From positions 1,677,001 through 1,741,000 of the forward strand of contig OY282431.1 of the NCBI GenBank assembly GCA_958296035.1: a stretch of 64,000 bases of DNA, in the 5' to 3' direction. The position numbers and the translations under genes were made by a program. The first letter of the stretch is position 1, and each line of letters opens with the position of its first letter. Below the pieces are notes generated by a model. The model was not told the DNA's origin, did no database searches, and saw only the letters and a program-made list of their open reading frames with translations. This document shows positions 35,534 through 46,787 of the stretch, piece by piece. Source of the stretch: Paracoccaceae bacterium (GTDB lineage Bacteria; Pseudomonadota; Alphaproteobacteria; Rhodobacterales; Rhodobacteraceae).

Positions 35534-36376
35534 ATGACAAACAGAATTGACGGTTCCGGTCGAGAGACCGATCCGGTGTGGTCAAGAGTACGTGTCGAGG
35601 CACAGGGTGTGACCAGAAAAGAACCGTTATTGGCAGGTCTATTTCACACAAGTCTACTCCACCACGAATCTTTCGAGCAGGCACTGGCCTTCCGGATGTC
35701 GATCAAACTGGCTTCCAAGGAAATGTCTGAACAACTCCTGCGTGAAATCGCCGACCAGGCGCACGCCGAGGACGCCGAAATCGGCAGGGCGGCAAGGGCC
35801 GATATTGTTGCCGTTTACGACCGAGATCCCGCTTGCCAGACCTTTTACCAGCCAATGCTGTACTTCAAGGGATTTCAGGCCGTTCAGTGTTTTCGTGTGG
35901 GAAACTGGCTTTGGAAGAATGATCGTCGTGATTTTGCCTACTTTATCCAGATGCGCGTATCGGAGGTATTCGGTGTCGACATTCATCCAGCGGCCAGGAT
36001 GGGGCGTGGGCTCCTGATCGATCATGCCCACTCAATTGTGATTGGTGAGACAGCCGAAGTCGGCAATAACGTCTCGATGCTACATTCTGTCACCTTGGGA
36101 GGCACCGGAAAGGAAACAGGCGACCGACACCCCAAAGTTCGTGATGGTGTCTTGCTTGGCGCCGGCGCCAAGATCCTGGGCAATATCGAAATTGGACATT
36201 GTTCCCGAGTTGCCGCAGGCTCGGTTGTGCTGCGGGATGTACCTCCTTGCAAGACGGTTGCCGGCATTCCGGCTCGCATTGTCGGTGAAGCTGGATGTGC
36301 CGAGCCCTCTGAAACGGCTGATCAGTATTTTCATCCAAGCGCCGGCGTTCCGGAAGCTGTCGCAAGCACCGCCTGA
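35534..36376 (+). CDS. cysE: Serine O-acetyltransferase
   Basis: Acetylates serine as the first step of cysteine synthesis. 280 residues from ATG 35534, which has CTGGAGAG upstream; a 37-codon longer frame lacks family similarity. An N-terminal helical domain is followed by left-handed beta-helix hexapeptide repeats: DIHPAARMGRGLLIDHAHSI, VIGETAEVGNNVSMLHSVTL, GGTGKETGDRHPKV, ILGNIEIGHCSRVAAGSVVL. The tail (about 30 residues) is variable, as in homologues, where it mediates feedback control and binding to cysteine synthase. It converges on pdhC with a four-base gap. Confidence 0.94.
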   Translation: MTNRIDGSGRETDPVWSRVRVEAQGVTRKEPLLAGLFHTSLLHHESFEQALAFRMSIKLASKEMSEQLLREIADQAHAEDAEIGRAARADIVAVYDRDPACQTFYQPMLYFKGFQAVQCFRVGNWLWKNDRRDFAYFIQMRVSEVFGVDIHPAARMGRGLLIDHAHSIVIGETAEVGNNVSMLHSVTLGGTGKETGDRHPKVRDGVLLGAGAKILGNIEIGHCSRVAAGSVVLRDVPPCKTVAGIPARIVGEAGCAEPSETADQYFHPSAGVPEAVASTA

Positions 36377-36380
36377 CCTG

Positions 36381-37682
36381 TCAGCTGACGTCGATCATAA
36401 GCATCAAGGGCTCTTCAATATGCCGCACAATTGAGTCCAGAAAGCTGGCACCAACTGCGCCGTCGATTACTCTGTGATCGACCGACAATGTGACTGCCAT
36501 CATGCTTTTCGGAACCAGATCGCCGTTATCATTGTAGACTGGCTGTCGAGAACCTGCGCCAACAGCCAGAATGGAGCCTTGAGGCGGGTTGATCACAGCA
36601 TCAAAATTCTCGATGCCGTACATCCCCAGGTTCGAAATCGTGCAACTTCCGCCCACGTACTCGTGTGGTTTCAGCCGACGCCGACGGGCCCGTTGTGCAA
36701 GATCCTTCATTTCTGCGGAGAGCGCCACGATCGACTTGCCTTCAGCGTTCAGAATTACAGGTGTAAAGAGACCTCCGTCTACAGCAACTGCCACGGCAAC
36801 GTCCGATGTCCTGAACCGAAGCATCTTTCCATCCGCCCATGCCACATTTGCTTCCGGAACGTCTTGCAGTGCCTTGGCAACCGCAGCGATGATGAAATCG
36901 TTGATCGACAGTTTGATTCCACTCTTCGCCAGCGAGTCATTGAGCCGAACGCGTACCCCCAATAGCCGGTCGATTGCGATCCTCCTTCGCAGGTAGAAGT
37001 GAGGAATGGTCTGTTTGGCCTCCGTCAAGCGGGCTGCAACGGTGCGGCGCATGCCATCAAGTTCGACAACTTCAAAGTCCCGAGATTCGAACATCGCACA
37101 AACCTGTTCGAATCGAAGGCCTGACGGCATGGATGCTTCAGAAATGGCTGGCGAAGCAGGTTGTCGGGCTGGGGATACCAGGGCACCCTCGATATCCCGT
37201 TTGACAATGCGTCCTCGAGGGCCGCTTCCGTTCAGAGCTGCCAGATCGATTCCGTGCTCTGCCGCCAGCCGACGCGCCAGTGGTGAAGCAAAAATACGGG
37301 CACCGTTGTTATCCTTTGAGACGTCCTCCGAGGTGACAGGGGCAACCTGGAGACTGTCCTCGATCGCTGCCGGTTTCACCTCGTCGGGCGAAGCGTTGCG
37401 TAGCGATGTTTCGCTGGCCAGATCATCGGCAACATCCTCGCCCTCTTCTGCAATGATTGCGATCGCCGTGTTGATCTTGACAGCAGCAGAGCCCTCGGGC
37501 ACCAGAATTCTGAATACTGTCCCTTGATCTACAGCCTCCAACTCCATGACCGCCTTGTCAGTTTCGATTTCTGCCAGCAGGTCACCGGGCTCCACAACAT
37601 CGCCTTCGCTGACAAGCCACCTGGCCAGCTTTCCTTCTTCCATGGTCGGAGACAGGGCAGGCATTCTTAGGGTCGTTGCCAT
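36381..37682 (-). CDS. pdhC: Pyruvate dehydrogenase complex E2, dihydrolipoamide acetyltransferase
   Basis: Core of the PDH complex, 433 residues. One lipoyl domain (1-80) has the lipoylated Lys43 in [16 protein letters not shown] linker leads to the E1/E3-binding domain (FASPLARRLAAEHGIDLAAL, then GRIVKRDI). The catalytic domain ends with the HxxxDG motif (VDHRVIDGAVGASFLDSIV). It lies ten bases after pdhB. Lipoylation would need LipB (left edge of the window) and LipA. Confidence 0.95.
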   Translation of the reverse strand: MATTLRMPALSPTMEEGKLARWLVSEGDVVEPGDLLAEIETDKAVMELEAVDQGTVFRILVPEGSAAVKINTAIAIIAEEGEDVADDLASETSLRNASPDEVKPAAIEDSLQVAPVTSEDVSKDNNGARIFASPLARRLAAEHGIDLAALNGSGPRGRIVKRDIEGALVSPARQPASPAISEASMPSGLRFEQVCAMFESRDFEVVELDGMRRTVAARLTEAKQTIPHFYLRRRIAIDRLLGVRVRLNDSLAKSGIKLSINDFIIAAVAKALQDVPEANVAWADGKMLRFRTSDVAVAVAVDGGLFTPVILNAEGKSIVALSAEMKDLAQRARRRRLKPHEYVGGSCTISNLGMYGIENFDAVINPPQGSILAVGAGSRQPVYNDNGDLVPKSMMAVTLSVDHRVIDGAVGASFLDSIVRHIEEPLMLMIDVS

Positions 37683-37692
37683 GGCTGGATTC

Positions 37693-39048
37693 CTACCTGT
37701 AGGTTACCGATCTGGCTGCGGCCACAATCTCGTCTACCGACACCAGCGCAAGTTTTTCGAGATTCGCAGCGTATGGCATCGGAACATCCTTGCCGGTACA
37801 ATTCAGCACTGGTGCATCTAGCCAGTCGAATGCCCGTTGCATCACCACGGATCCGATATGGTTGCCGATTGAGCCCACAGGCCAGCCTTCCTCGACCGTT
37901 ACACACCGGTTGGTTCTCTTGACGGATTCGATAACACTTGCAGTATCCATCGGCCGCAGTGAGCGAAGATCGATTACTTCGGCTTCGATTCCAAGCTGGC
38001 TCAATTCATCTGCTGCTGCCAGTGTGTGCTTCATACCAATGCCGAACGAAACAAGCGTTACGTCTGAACCATTCCTCCAGATTCTGGCCTTTCCGATCGG
38101 CACCAGGAAATCGTCAACAACCGGCACATCGAAACTGTGTCCGTACATGATCTCGTTTTCGAGCATTACGACCGGATTCGGGTCTCGTATCGCAGACTTT
38201 AGCAATCCCTTGGCGTCGGCTGCCGAGAAGGGTTGTACAACTTTCAGTCCTGGAATGTGAGCATACCAGGCTGCATAGTCCTGGCTATGCTGGGCACCTA
38301 CACGGGCGGCCGCTCCATTTGGTCCCCTGAACACAATCGGACACCCCATTTGGCCACCAGACATGTAGAGCGTCTTGGCGGCTGAGTTGACGATATGGTC
38401 AATCGCCTGCATGGAAAAGTTCATGGTCATGAACTCGACAATGGGCTTAAGGCCTGCGAAGGCTGTTCCGACACCCAAGCCGGCGAATCCATGCTCCGTG
38501 ATTGGCGTGTCAACCACGCGCTCAGCCCCGAATTCGGCAAGCAACCCCTGGGAGACCTTGTAGGCTCCCTCGTATTCAGCAACCTCTTCGCCCATCAGGA
38601 AGACCGAAGAATCGCGCCGCATTTCTTCTGCCATCGCATCCCGAATGGCTTCGCGAACGGTTTGTGAACGGAACTCAACATCGGATGGCAACTCTGTATC
38701 GCGTGCCGCAACCTGTAGCATCGACGCGGCCGCTGGCCCCCGAGAAACCTCGTCGGGTTTCTTGGCAGGTACCGCCGGTGGAGGCGAGACAGACGCCGGA
38801 ACTGCTACGTCGCTTTCGAATTCCGCTATCGGCGTATTGACCGCAATTTCCCGTGAACCCTCCTTGACAAGAAGTTTGGTGATCGTACCGTCATCAATCG
38901 CCTCGAATTCCATGACAGCCTTGTCAGTTTCGATCTCGGCAATAATGTCACCGCTGGTGACGGTCTGCCCTTCCTTGACAAGCCATTTGGAGACCTTTCC
39001 GGTTTCCATGGTCGGGGAAAGAGCCGGAAGGAGAATTAGAGAAGCCAT
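37693..39048 (-). CDS. pdhB: Pyruvate dehydrogenase E1 beta subunit with N-terminal lipoyl domain
   Basis: 451 residues. Residues 1-80 form a lipoyl domain (Lys43 in [11 protein letters not shown]), a fusion characteristic of alphaproteobacterial PdhB. A Pro/Ala linker precedes the transketolase-like E1 beta domain: [56 protein letters not shown] and [18 protein letters not shown]. It pairs with PdhA for ThDP-dependent pyruvate decarboxylation. Located between pdhA and pdhC. Confidence 0.95.
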   Translation of the reverse strand: MASLILLPALSPTMETGKVSKWLVKEGQTVTSGDIIAEIETDKAVMEFEAIDDGTITKLLVKEGSREIAVNTPIAEFESDVAVPASVSPPPAVPAKKPDEVSRGPAAASMLQVAARDTELPSDVEFRSQTVREAIRDAMAEEMRRDSSVFLMGEEVAEYEGAYKVSQGLLAEFGAERVVDTPITEHGFAGLGVGTAFAGLKPIVEFMTMNFSMQAIDHIVNSAAKTLYMSGGQMGCPIVFRGPNGAAARVGAQHSQDYAAWYAHIPGLKVVQPFSAADAKGLLKSAIRDPNPVVMLENEIMYGHSFDVPVVDDFLVPIGKARIWRNGSDVTLVSFGIGMKHTLAAADELSQLGIEAEVIDLRSLRPMDTASVIESVKRTNRCVTVEEGWPVGSIGNHIGSVVMQRAFDWLDAPVLNCTGKDVPMPYAANLEKLALVSVDEIVAAARSVTYR

Positions 39049-39091
39049 AAAAGTCTCTCAAAGTCAGGTTTCAAGAAGTCCTGCCTTCTGG

Positions 39092-40093
39092 TTACGAAGG
39101 CAGATATATGTCAGTCCACAATGCATCAGCATCCGGTTCAGGGCTTTCCCGTGCGAATTTCTCGGCTTCACTTACGACAATCTTTATCTCCGAATCGATG
39201 GCCTTCAACTCTGCCTCCACGGCGGCGCCTGACTGCAGGATTGCATCCCTCAACATGTTGATTGGGTCCCTTTCGGTGCGGACCCTTTGAACTTCTTCAC
39301 GCGATCTGTATTTCGCCGGATCCGACATGGAATGGCCACGGTACCGATATGTCATCATCTCGAGAATGTATGGCCCGTGACCATCGCGGCAGTGCTTTGC
39401 GGCCGCTGACGCGCGGGCCTTGACTGCAAGTACATCCATGCCATCCACCATCTCGCCAGGAATATCAAAAGCTCTGCCGCGAGTGAATAGCTGAGCAGTA
39501 GACGAGGCCCGCGCCAACGAGGTTCCCATCGCATACTGGTTGTTTTCAATTACGAAGACGACCGGCAATTTCCACAGGCTTGCCATATTGAACGTTTCGT
39601 AGATCTGTCCCTGGTTGGCCGCGCCGTCGCCAAAATAGGTAAATGTTACACAACTGTTACCGAGGTATCGATCTGCAAATGAAAGTCCGGCACCTATGGG
39701 CACCTGTGCACCAACAATGCCGTGGCCTCCATAGAAATGCCGGTCTTTGCTAAACATGTGCATCGAACCGCCCTTGCCCTTGGAAAAGCCCCCCTCGCGG
39801 CCGGTGAGTTCTGCCATGACACCACCGGGATCCATGCCACAGACCAGCATGTGACCGTGATCCCTATAGGCCGTAATGCGTTTGTCTCCCTCCTGGGCAA
39901 CCGCTTCGACACCGACCACGACAGCCTCTTGCCCAATGTACAGGTGGCAAAAGCCGCCAATCAGCCCCATGCCGTAGAGTTGGCCTGACTTTTCCTCAAA
40001 CCTCCGTACCAGCAACATGTCTCTATAGTAGCCAAGAAGTTCGGCTTTTGACGCGTCTGGTATAACATTCGTTTCCGTCATTTTCCCGGACAT
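39092..40093 (-). CDS. pdhA: Pyruvate dehydrogenase E1 alpha subunit
   Basis: 333 residues from ATG 40093, with GGGAA five bases upstream; a reading from 40129 adds 12 atypical residues. The ThDP motif GDGAANQGQIYETFNMASLW ends in ENNQYAMG. The phosphorylatable-loop region YRYRGHSMSDPAKYRSREE and the substrate motif FCHLYIGQEAVVVG are intact. First gene of pdhABC; the spacer upstream is 635 bases. Confidence 0.95.
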   Translation of the reverse strand: MSGKMTETNVIPDASKAELLGYYRDMLLVRRFEEKSGQLYGMGLIGGFCHLYIGQEAVVVGVEAVAQEGDKRITAYRDHGHMLVCGMDPGGVMAELTGREGGFSKGKGGSMHMFSKDRHFYGGHGIVGAQVPIGAGLSFADRYLGNSCVTFTYFGDGAANQGQIYETFNMASLWKLPVVFVIENNQYAMGTSLARASSTAQLFTRGRAFDIPGEMVDGMDVLAVKARASAAAKHCRDGHGPYILEMMTYRYRGHSMSDPAKYRSREEVQRVRTERDPINMLRDAILQSGAAVEAELKAIDSEIKIVVSEAEKFARESPEPDADALWTDIYLPS

Positions 40094-40728
40094 CCTACTT
40101 CCCTGGAGTGATCTGCAACTCCTGTGCAAACGTGTCAGACAAGATTGTTCGTAATCAATTCCTTATCCCATACTACATCCACGAGAGCGAATTTTCCATT
40201 AACTCAAAACGGGATTTTCAGCTCTTGAAACCTGCACTGTCACTGTGGTCAACCGATACTTGCGGAGACGGGTTCCCCGACGTCGTGCTTCTCATGCAAA
40301 CAGTACAACCGATAACCCTCGGTCTCCTCCGGAAAGTTGTGGAAGCATTCGGCAAGTGATTCAGCATAAGGATTGACTCCAGAAGCGCCACCCGGCCGCA
40401 ACGGCAGTCCAATGTAAGCATGCTTTCGAATGACAACCCGGGTGTCAGCAACAAGCCCCGGGTGCTGGCCCCAGGAACTATATTCGGCCAGATTGCTGCC
40501 CGCCCTCATGGGATACAGAAAACCGGTTGCCGGCAGCCGCTGGCAGTCTTCGCCGGGCTCAACACGTTCTGCGCGCTACAGGCGGCGGCATTTGGGCATC
40601 GCATCACTCCTGCACTGTTCCTTTCTTGTTCAGGTAACGGGTGCGACCTTGCGGTCGATCATAACGCGTCCATGCGCAAGTATTTTGCAGCGTTAGCAAA
40701 TGCGCCATGTTTGGGCGTGTTGACGAAG
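40094..40728. other. 635-base spacer with one possible small reading frame
   Basis: Between pdhA and the divIC/ftsB gene. On the minus strand a frame from ATG 40509 to 40249 (86 codons) encodes a protein-like sequence, including AEYSSWGQHPGLVADTRVVI and FHNFPEETEGYRLYCLHEKH. It stays open upstream to a stop near 40587. No family was recognised. It may be a degraded gene or a small unknown protein. CGACC-TTGC-GGTCG (40647-40660) is a short hairpin. The rest shows nothing. Confidence 0.35.
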
Positions 40729-41019
40729 TCAGTTCACGACAATTTCATCGACATGAATAAGTCCAAGAACCTTTCGGGCCTGTTCATCAAGTAACTCAAG
40801 ATCCAGGTATCTCTCCGACAGGCGCTCGGTCTTGTTTTTCATGAAGGCAACCTCGCCGCGCAGCAATTGCAACTCCTCAACCAACCTGGAATGCTCGTCT
40901 TCAAGTTGGCGCTGCTGGATCAATCCATGGTTGCCCTGTAGCCCGGAGTAGAAGATGTAACCACATGCTACAATCAACCCAACCAGAATGAGAGGCGAGA
41001 TCAGTACTTGTCGGACCAT
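40729..41019 (-). CDS. ftsB: Septum formation initiator protein (FtsB/DivIC family)
   Basis: A 96-residue bitopic division protein: an N-terminal membrane segment (LISPLILVGLIVACGYIFYS) followed by a coiled coil (QQRQLEDEHSRLVEELQLLR, then GEVAFMKNKTERLSERYL) and a short C-terminal tail. In alphaproteobacteria a gene of this family commonly lies just upstream of pdhA, often after eno. Here pgk occupies the upstream side instead. It probably stabilises the FtsL-FtsQ part of the divisome. Confidence 0.85.
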   Translation of the reverse strand: MVRQVLISPLILVGLIVACGYIFYSGLQGNHGLIQQRQLEDEHSRLVEELQLLRGEVAFMKNKTERLSERYLDLELLDEQARKVLGLIHVDEIVVN

Positions 41020-41114
41020 GGCTGCCTCGGTTACTTCTCGATACCGCCACTGCCTCTTATACCCAATCCAGCAGTTGATCCAGATACCAGGCCGAAGCCT
41101 CTCACGGCATTATG

Positions 41115-42329
41115 TCAGACGGTATCTGCAGTCTTGCATGATATCGCTGCAATCCCTGGCAATTCCTTCCCTTCCAGGTACGCAATAAACGCACCGCCGG
41201 CTGTCGAAACATATCCCATTTCGTTCCTTACGCCAGCGTGTGTCACAGCAGCGACTGTATCGCCGCCACCGATCACCGACGAGAGTCGTTCTTGCCGCGT
41301 CAATTTGGCGATTCTTCTTGCGACCATCACTGTTGCCCGATCAAAGGGCGGTACCTCGAACAGCCCAAGCGGTCCATTCCAGACAACGGTTCGGCATTCT
41401 TCGAGGACGCTCGCAATCTTCTGAACAGTTCGGCTTCCGACATCGTAGATTGTGCCGTGAGCAGGGCATTCATCAACATTCACTTCAATCGGCGTTGGAC
41501 CGTCGGTGCTTTCGACCACCAACGTGATGTCGCTTGGGAGCACGACTTCACAACCGCTTCTCCTGGCATGCTTCAGAATCTCGGCTGCAACATCTACCTT
41601 GCCAGGCTCTGCTAGCGATTTGCCGACGCCATAACCCTGCGCAATGAGAAAGGTGTTGGCCATCGCTCCGCCAATTACCAAATATTCGAACTGGCTTGCC
41701 AGGCTGCGAAGCAAACCGATCTTGGTCGAGACTTTGGCTCCCCCGACGATTGCTGCCACCGGTTCTTGCGGACTGGCCAAAGTTGAAAGCTCCGAGAGTT
41801 CCTGCATCATGCTCCGACCAGCGCAACTGGGCAGAAACGAAGACACGCCAACCACTGAAGCGTGACTCCGGTGGGCTGTTGCAAAGGCATCGTTGCAGTA
41901 AATGTCGCCCCACTTGGACAGTGTTTTGGCAAACGCCGGATCATTGCCTTTTTCGCCATCGTGAAACCTCAGATTCTCGAGTACAATCAGGCAGTTGGAA
42001 TCCTCACCAACTTTGATTCCGGCATCCGTCGGGCCCTCAAGATCGCTGACAAGACGAGCTTTCAGGTCACAGACCTCCTCTAGTCGTGGGATGAGCTGGC
42101 CCAACGAAAGACTGGAAACAGGCCGACCCTCTGGTCGACCAAGATGCGACATCAGGACCGGATGTCCGCCGTGGGCGACAATGTCACGTACAGTAGGCAT
42201 GATCCGGCGGATTCTCGTATCATCTGAAATCGTGCCCCGCTGTATCGGAACATTGATGTCGACACGTACCAGAACTCGTTTTGCCTCAAGATCGTAATCA
42301 TCAAGCGTACGAAGGTTGGGAATGGTCAT
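41115..42329 (-). CDS. pgk: Phosphoglycerate kinase
   Basis: Transfers phosphate between 1,3-bisphosphoglycerate and ADP. 404 residues: RVLVRVDINVPIQRGTISDD substrate motif, HPVLMSHLGRPEG, VLENLRFHDGEKGNDPAFAK, GGAKVSTKIGLL, WNGPLGLFEVPPF and the nucleotide motif VIGGGDTVAAV. It follows gap by 24 bases. Part of the tkt-gap-pgk block typical of alphaproteobacteria. Confidence 0.96.
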   Translation of the reverse strand: MTIPNLRTLDDYDLEAKRVLVRVDINVPIQRGTISDDTRIRRIMPTVRDIVAHGGHPVLMSHLGRPEGRPVSSLSLGQLIPRLEEVCDLKARLVSDLEGPTDAGIKVGEDSNCLIVLENLRFHDGEKGNDPAFAKTLSKWGDIYCNDAFATAHRSHASVVGVSSFLPSCAGRSMMQELSELSTLASPQEPVAAIVGGAKVSTKIGLLRSLASQFEYLVIGGAMANTFLIAQGYGVGKSLAEPGKVDVAAEILKHARRSGCEVVLPSDITLVVESTDGPTPIEVNVDECPAHGTIYDVGSRTVQKIASVLEECRTVVWNGPLGLFEVPPFDRATVMVARRIAKLTRQERLSSVIGGGDTVAAVTHAGVRNEMGYVSTAGGAFIAYLEGKELPGIAAISCKTADTV

Positions 42330-42353
42330 GGTTTGTAACGTGGGGAACCGATG

Positions 42354-43355
<1,002 letters not shown>

Positions 43356-43490
43356 TTCGATCTCCTGATCAACTCTTCGACAAACAGACCTGTTCGCCAG
43401 TCAATTCGACACCGGCATACTAGTCCGTCCCCAAGGTCTTGGTCTGTGAAATTGAACTTTGGCGCAAGGCTGATTCAGGTACGGTTTCTT

Positions 43491-45512
43491 TTAGTCCAGC
43501 AGCTCGCGAGCCGTGGAAACGACTGCTTCAGCAGTGATACCAAAGCGCTCAAACAGCTGCGCCCCAGGAGCCGACGCTCCATACGAAGACAATCCTACAA
43601 ATCCGGATCTTCGATCCAGTCCGCGCTCACAACTTAGCCAGCGATCCCAACCCTGTCGAACTCCGGCCTCAACGCCAACACGAACCGCTCCACGGGGAAG
43701 CACTTTGCGACGATAGGACTCCGGTTGCTGTTCAAACAGTTCCCAGCAAGGCATTGACACGACCCGCGTACCAATTCCCATTTCCTGCAACTGTCGACGA
43801 GCCTCCATCGCAACCGATACTTCCGAACCTGAGGCCATCACGATAACTTGCCGCGTTCCCTCAAAATCAGCCAGAATGTAAGCTCCCTTTGCCGACCACA
43901 CCTTTCGATTGCCGAAATTGCGCAAGGTTGGCAGTGCCTGCCGTGACAATGCAAGCACCGACGGTGTGTTGGATGCAGTAACTGCCAGATACCAGGCCTC
44001 CGCCGTTTCAATCGTATCGCATGGCCTGAATACGTTCATATTAGGCGTCGCCCTCAGCATGGCTAGATGCTCAATCGGCTGGTGGGTTGGGCCATCTTCG
44101 CCAAGGCCAATGGAGTCATGGGTCATGACGTAGGTAACAGGGAGGCCCATCAATGATGACAGGCGCATGGACGGTCTGGCGTAATCAGCAAAACAAAGGA
44201 AGGTGCCGCCATAAGGACGCATGCCCTTATGCAGTGCCATTCCATTCATTATGCCTGCCATGCCGTGTTCACGGATGCCATAATGAATGTATCTTCCGGA
44301 GCGTTGGCCCGGCCCAAAATTCTTGAGTCCCTTGGTCCTCGTGTTGTTGGATCCGGTCAGATCGGCTGACCCTCCAACCAACTCCGGCATGATGCGATTG
44401 ATTTTGGATAGAACCAGTTCCGAAGACTTCCGGGTGGCGATGGTCGGTTTCTGGGACATGATGCCACGCTTGAACGAACTGATCGTTCGACGCAGTGAAT
44501 TGGGTGCACCACCAGCCATTAGCCTGTCAAAACGCCTTTTGACGTTTGGTCGAAGGTCATTGTAAGACTTGACCCACTGGACGTACTGATCGGCACTGCG
44601 GGTTCCGATCTGCCTCCATTGCGACTTGATGTGGTCGGGGACTTCGAAGGGCTTGTGGGGCCAGCCCAGAACTTCTCGTGCCCGGGCAACTTCTTCTTCA
44701 CCCAGCGGAGCGCCATGAACAGCAGCTGTTCCTTGCTTGTTCGGCGAGCCGATTCCGATACAGGTTCTGCATGCTATCAGCGAAGGTTTTCGCGTGTGCC
44801 TGGCACGCTTCAGAACAGATGCGATCTGTTTTGGATTGTGACCATCGCACTTGAATACGGACCAGCCCGCGGCCTCGAACCGCTTGATTTGATCTGTGCG
44901 ATCGCTCAGCGAAATGTCGCCGTCGATCGTAATACGATTGTCGTCCCAAAGGACAATCAACCGGGCTAAGGAAAGCCTGCCTGCCGCGCCAATTGCTTCA
45001 TGGCTGATTCCCTCCATAAGGCAACCGTCGCCAGCGATAACATAGGTGCAATGGTTGATCAGCCTGCGGCCAAATGTCGCACGCAGGCGTTCTTCGGCGA
45101 GGGCCATGCCGACGGCATTTGCCAGCCCCTGACCAAGAGGACCTGTGGTCGTTTCAATTCCACCTCCGGCTTCGCGTTCCGGATGACCGGCAGTTGTGGA
45201 TCCCAATTTTCGAAAATTCTTGAGCTCTGTCGTCGAAAAGTCTTCGTACCCACATAGGTGAAGTAGTGAGTAAAGGAGCATGGAACCATGGCCGGCTGAC
45301 AGGACAAAACGATCCCTGTCCGGCCAATCGGGATACCGGGAATAGAATTTCAAAATTCGAGAAAACAGGACCGTGGCGACATCGGCCATTCCCATCGGCA
45401 TTCCCGGGTGTCCAGAATTGGCATTCTGGACTGCGTCCATTGACAGCGCTCGTATGGCATTTGCGCACTCATAATGCCGCGGAAAGCGCTTCTTTTGGTC
45501 AGATAATTGCAA
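43491..45512 (-). CDS. tkt: Transketolase
   Basis: ThDP enzyme exchanging two-carbon units between sugar phosphates in the pentose phosphate pathway. 673 residues: NANSGHPGMPMGMADVATVL, GDGCLMEGISHEAIGAAGRL, the DDNRITIDGDISLSDRTD loop, and the transketolase pyrimidine domain with SADLTGSNNTRTKGLKNF and THDSIGLGEDGPTHQPIEHL. The earliest start after an in-frame stop is TTG 45512. No ATG lies between it and conserved sequence. First gene of tkt-gap-pgk; its promoter region abuts the transposase fragment. Confidence 0.95.
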   Translation of the reverse strand: MQLSDQKKRFPRHYECANAIRALSMDAVQNANSGHPGMPMGMADVATVLFSRILKFYSRYPDWPDRDRFVLSAGHGSMLLYSLLHLCGYEDFSTTELKNFRKLGSTTAGHPEREAGGGIETTTGPLGQGLANAVGMALAEERLRATFGRRLINHCTYVIAGDGCLMEGISHEAIGAAGRLSLARLIVLWDDNRITIDGDISLSDRTDQIKRFEAAGWSVFKCDGHNPKQIASVLKRARHTRKPSLIACRTCIGIGSPNKQGTAAVHGAPLGEEEVARAREVLGWPHKPFEVPDHIKSQWRQIGTRSADQYVQWVKSYNDLRPNVKRRFDRLMAGGAPNSLRRTISSFKRGIMSQKPTIATRKSSELVLSKINRIMPELVGGSADLTGSNNTRTKGLKNFGPGQRSGRYIHYGIREHGMAGIMNGMALHKGMRPYGGTFLCFADYARPSMRLSSLMGLPVTYVMTHDSIGLGEDGPTHQPIEHLAMLRATPNMNVFRPCDTIETAEAWYLAVTASNTPSVLALSRQALPTLRNFGNRKVWSAKGAYILADFEGTRQVIVMASGSEVSVAMEARRQLQEMGIGTRVVSMPCWELFEQQPESYRRKVLPRGAVRVGVEAGVRQGWDRWLSCERGLDRRSGFVGLSSYGASAPGAQLFERFGITAEAVVSTARELLD

Positions 45513-45861
45513 CAGCTATAAATCCCAATGAAATCGTATAGTGCTAGTACTCGTCTCAACTGATTGGCTCATACCGGCTAATCTGTATTGAAGTCTTGGT
45601 CAACATTCAATTGATACGTAATACTGCGGGTGAACATCTCGTATGGCGACAAACATTTGCCCACTCTTGCCCCAATCAACTGATTCGGGCCCTTTCAAAT
45701 TCCCGTTTTCGGCCCCTTGCACGCCTCGCGTGACAGCCTCTTCTCTTGTCCAGAAAATATTGTCATATTTCAGCCTTCTGCACACAAAATCGGGGATTCC
45801 CTTCGGTGCCAAAATCCGTAGAATCTGGCATAGTCAATTACCCCGAAGAAGGCGGTCCCCG
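45513..45861. other. Spacer between tkt and transposase fragment
   Basis: No gene. It should include the tkt promoter (read leftward) and the left flank of the inserted element. The plus-strand transposase frame stays open upstream to 45643, but that part lacks similarity to the family. I could not identify terminal inverted repeats with confidence. Confidence 0.4.
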
Positions 45862-46752
45862 ATGACTGCATCTATGCAACTTCAAGACCCGATTGGCAAC
45901 ATCGCCAGCCGACTGGCCCACAGCTCCCAGGCTGAAGTCATCAACACCCTTGACACCTTCCTGCTGGCGAACAGCACCGCCCCCAGGGCAACGCCCGCGC
46001 AGCCGGCAGACAGCAGCGTGCTGAATCCCGAGATCCGGGCCTGCCTGCCGGCACCGGTCTGTGCTGCCATCGACGGGCTCGTTGCCTTCATTGCTTACTG
46101 CCTTGACCGGCGACAGCCCACAGCGGACATGGCGGTACCTGAGACCGACATTACCGAGGGCATCGTCACCAGGGGTCTGCGCCGGTACCGGTCGGGGGCA
46201 CAACGCACCGAGGTGCAGACCACGATGGGGCCGATACACTACCGTCGCAGTTGTTACCGCTGCCGCGAGGCGCGGCGATACTGTCCGCTGGACAAGCACG
46301 CTGGCGTGACGGCAGGGGCGGCCAGGAAAGCCTTGTTATTCCTGACCGAGATAACGCCGCGCCAGCTGGCGGGTCAGATTCGGCGTCTAGGCGGGAAGAT
46401 GCCGTTGCGTGGTAAAAAGGGCAACAGGACGGTCGACTGGCGGGAGGCGTCTTGTGCCACGGTGTCGTATCATGACCGTGATGGCAAGAGTCTGCGGACC
46501 ATCCGCCATGGCCGCATGCCGCAGAGCGGCGAGCTGGACCTGAAACGGTGGCTGGCTGCCGAGAAGACGCACATCAACGGGCGGCGGGCGGACCTGAAAC
46601 TGGTTGCTATCGCTGACGGGTCGCCCAACAACTGGAGCTTTCTGGGCCCGCCTGATGCTGCCGGGGAGCACCTGATGGCCCACAGAAAGGATCAGTTTGA
46701 GGCCAACAATTGTCCCTGCGAGAAGCAGACAATGGGGGTCAAAACGCCCTGA
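45862..46752 (+). pseudogene. ISKra4-family transposase, C-terminally truncated
   Basis: From ATG 45862 (MTASMQLQDPIGNIASRLAH) the frame runs 296 codons. The zinc-ribbon-like stretch MGPIHYRRSCYRCREARRYC (then PLD) matches the TxxGxVxYRRxRYRCxxC...YPLDE pattern of ISKra4 transposases. KLVAIADGSPNNWSFLGPPD, then AAGEHLM, matches the ADGAxDNWxFL...HAAEHL region with its catalytic Asp. Similarity stops at about 46690; the C-terminal third is missing and the tail (HRKDQFEANNCPCEKQTMGV) is unrelated. Higher GC than its flanks. Inactive by itself. Confidence 0.68.
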
Positions 46753-46787
46753 TACAATTGTGTCTTCCCCGGTATGCGGAGTAGGAA

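Noticed and set aside
43356..43490. CCAAG-GT-CTTGG repeat between gap and tkt as a terminator
   Set aside because: Two-base loop, no T-tract, and the genes appear to form one operon.
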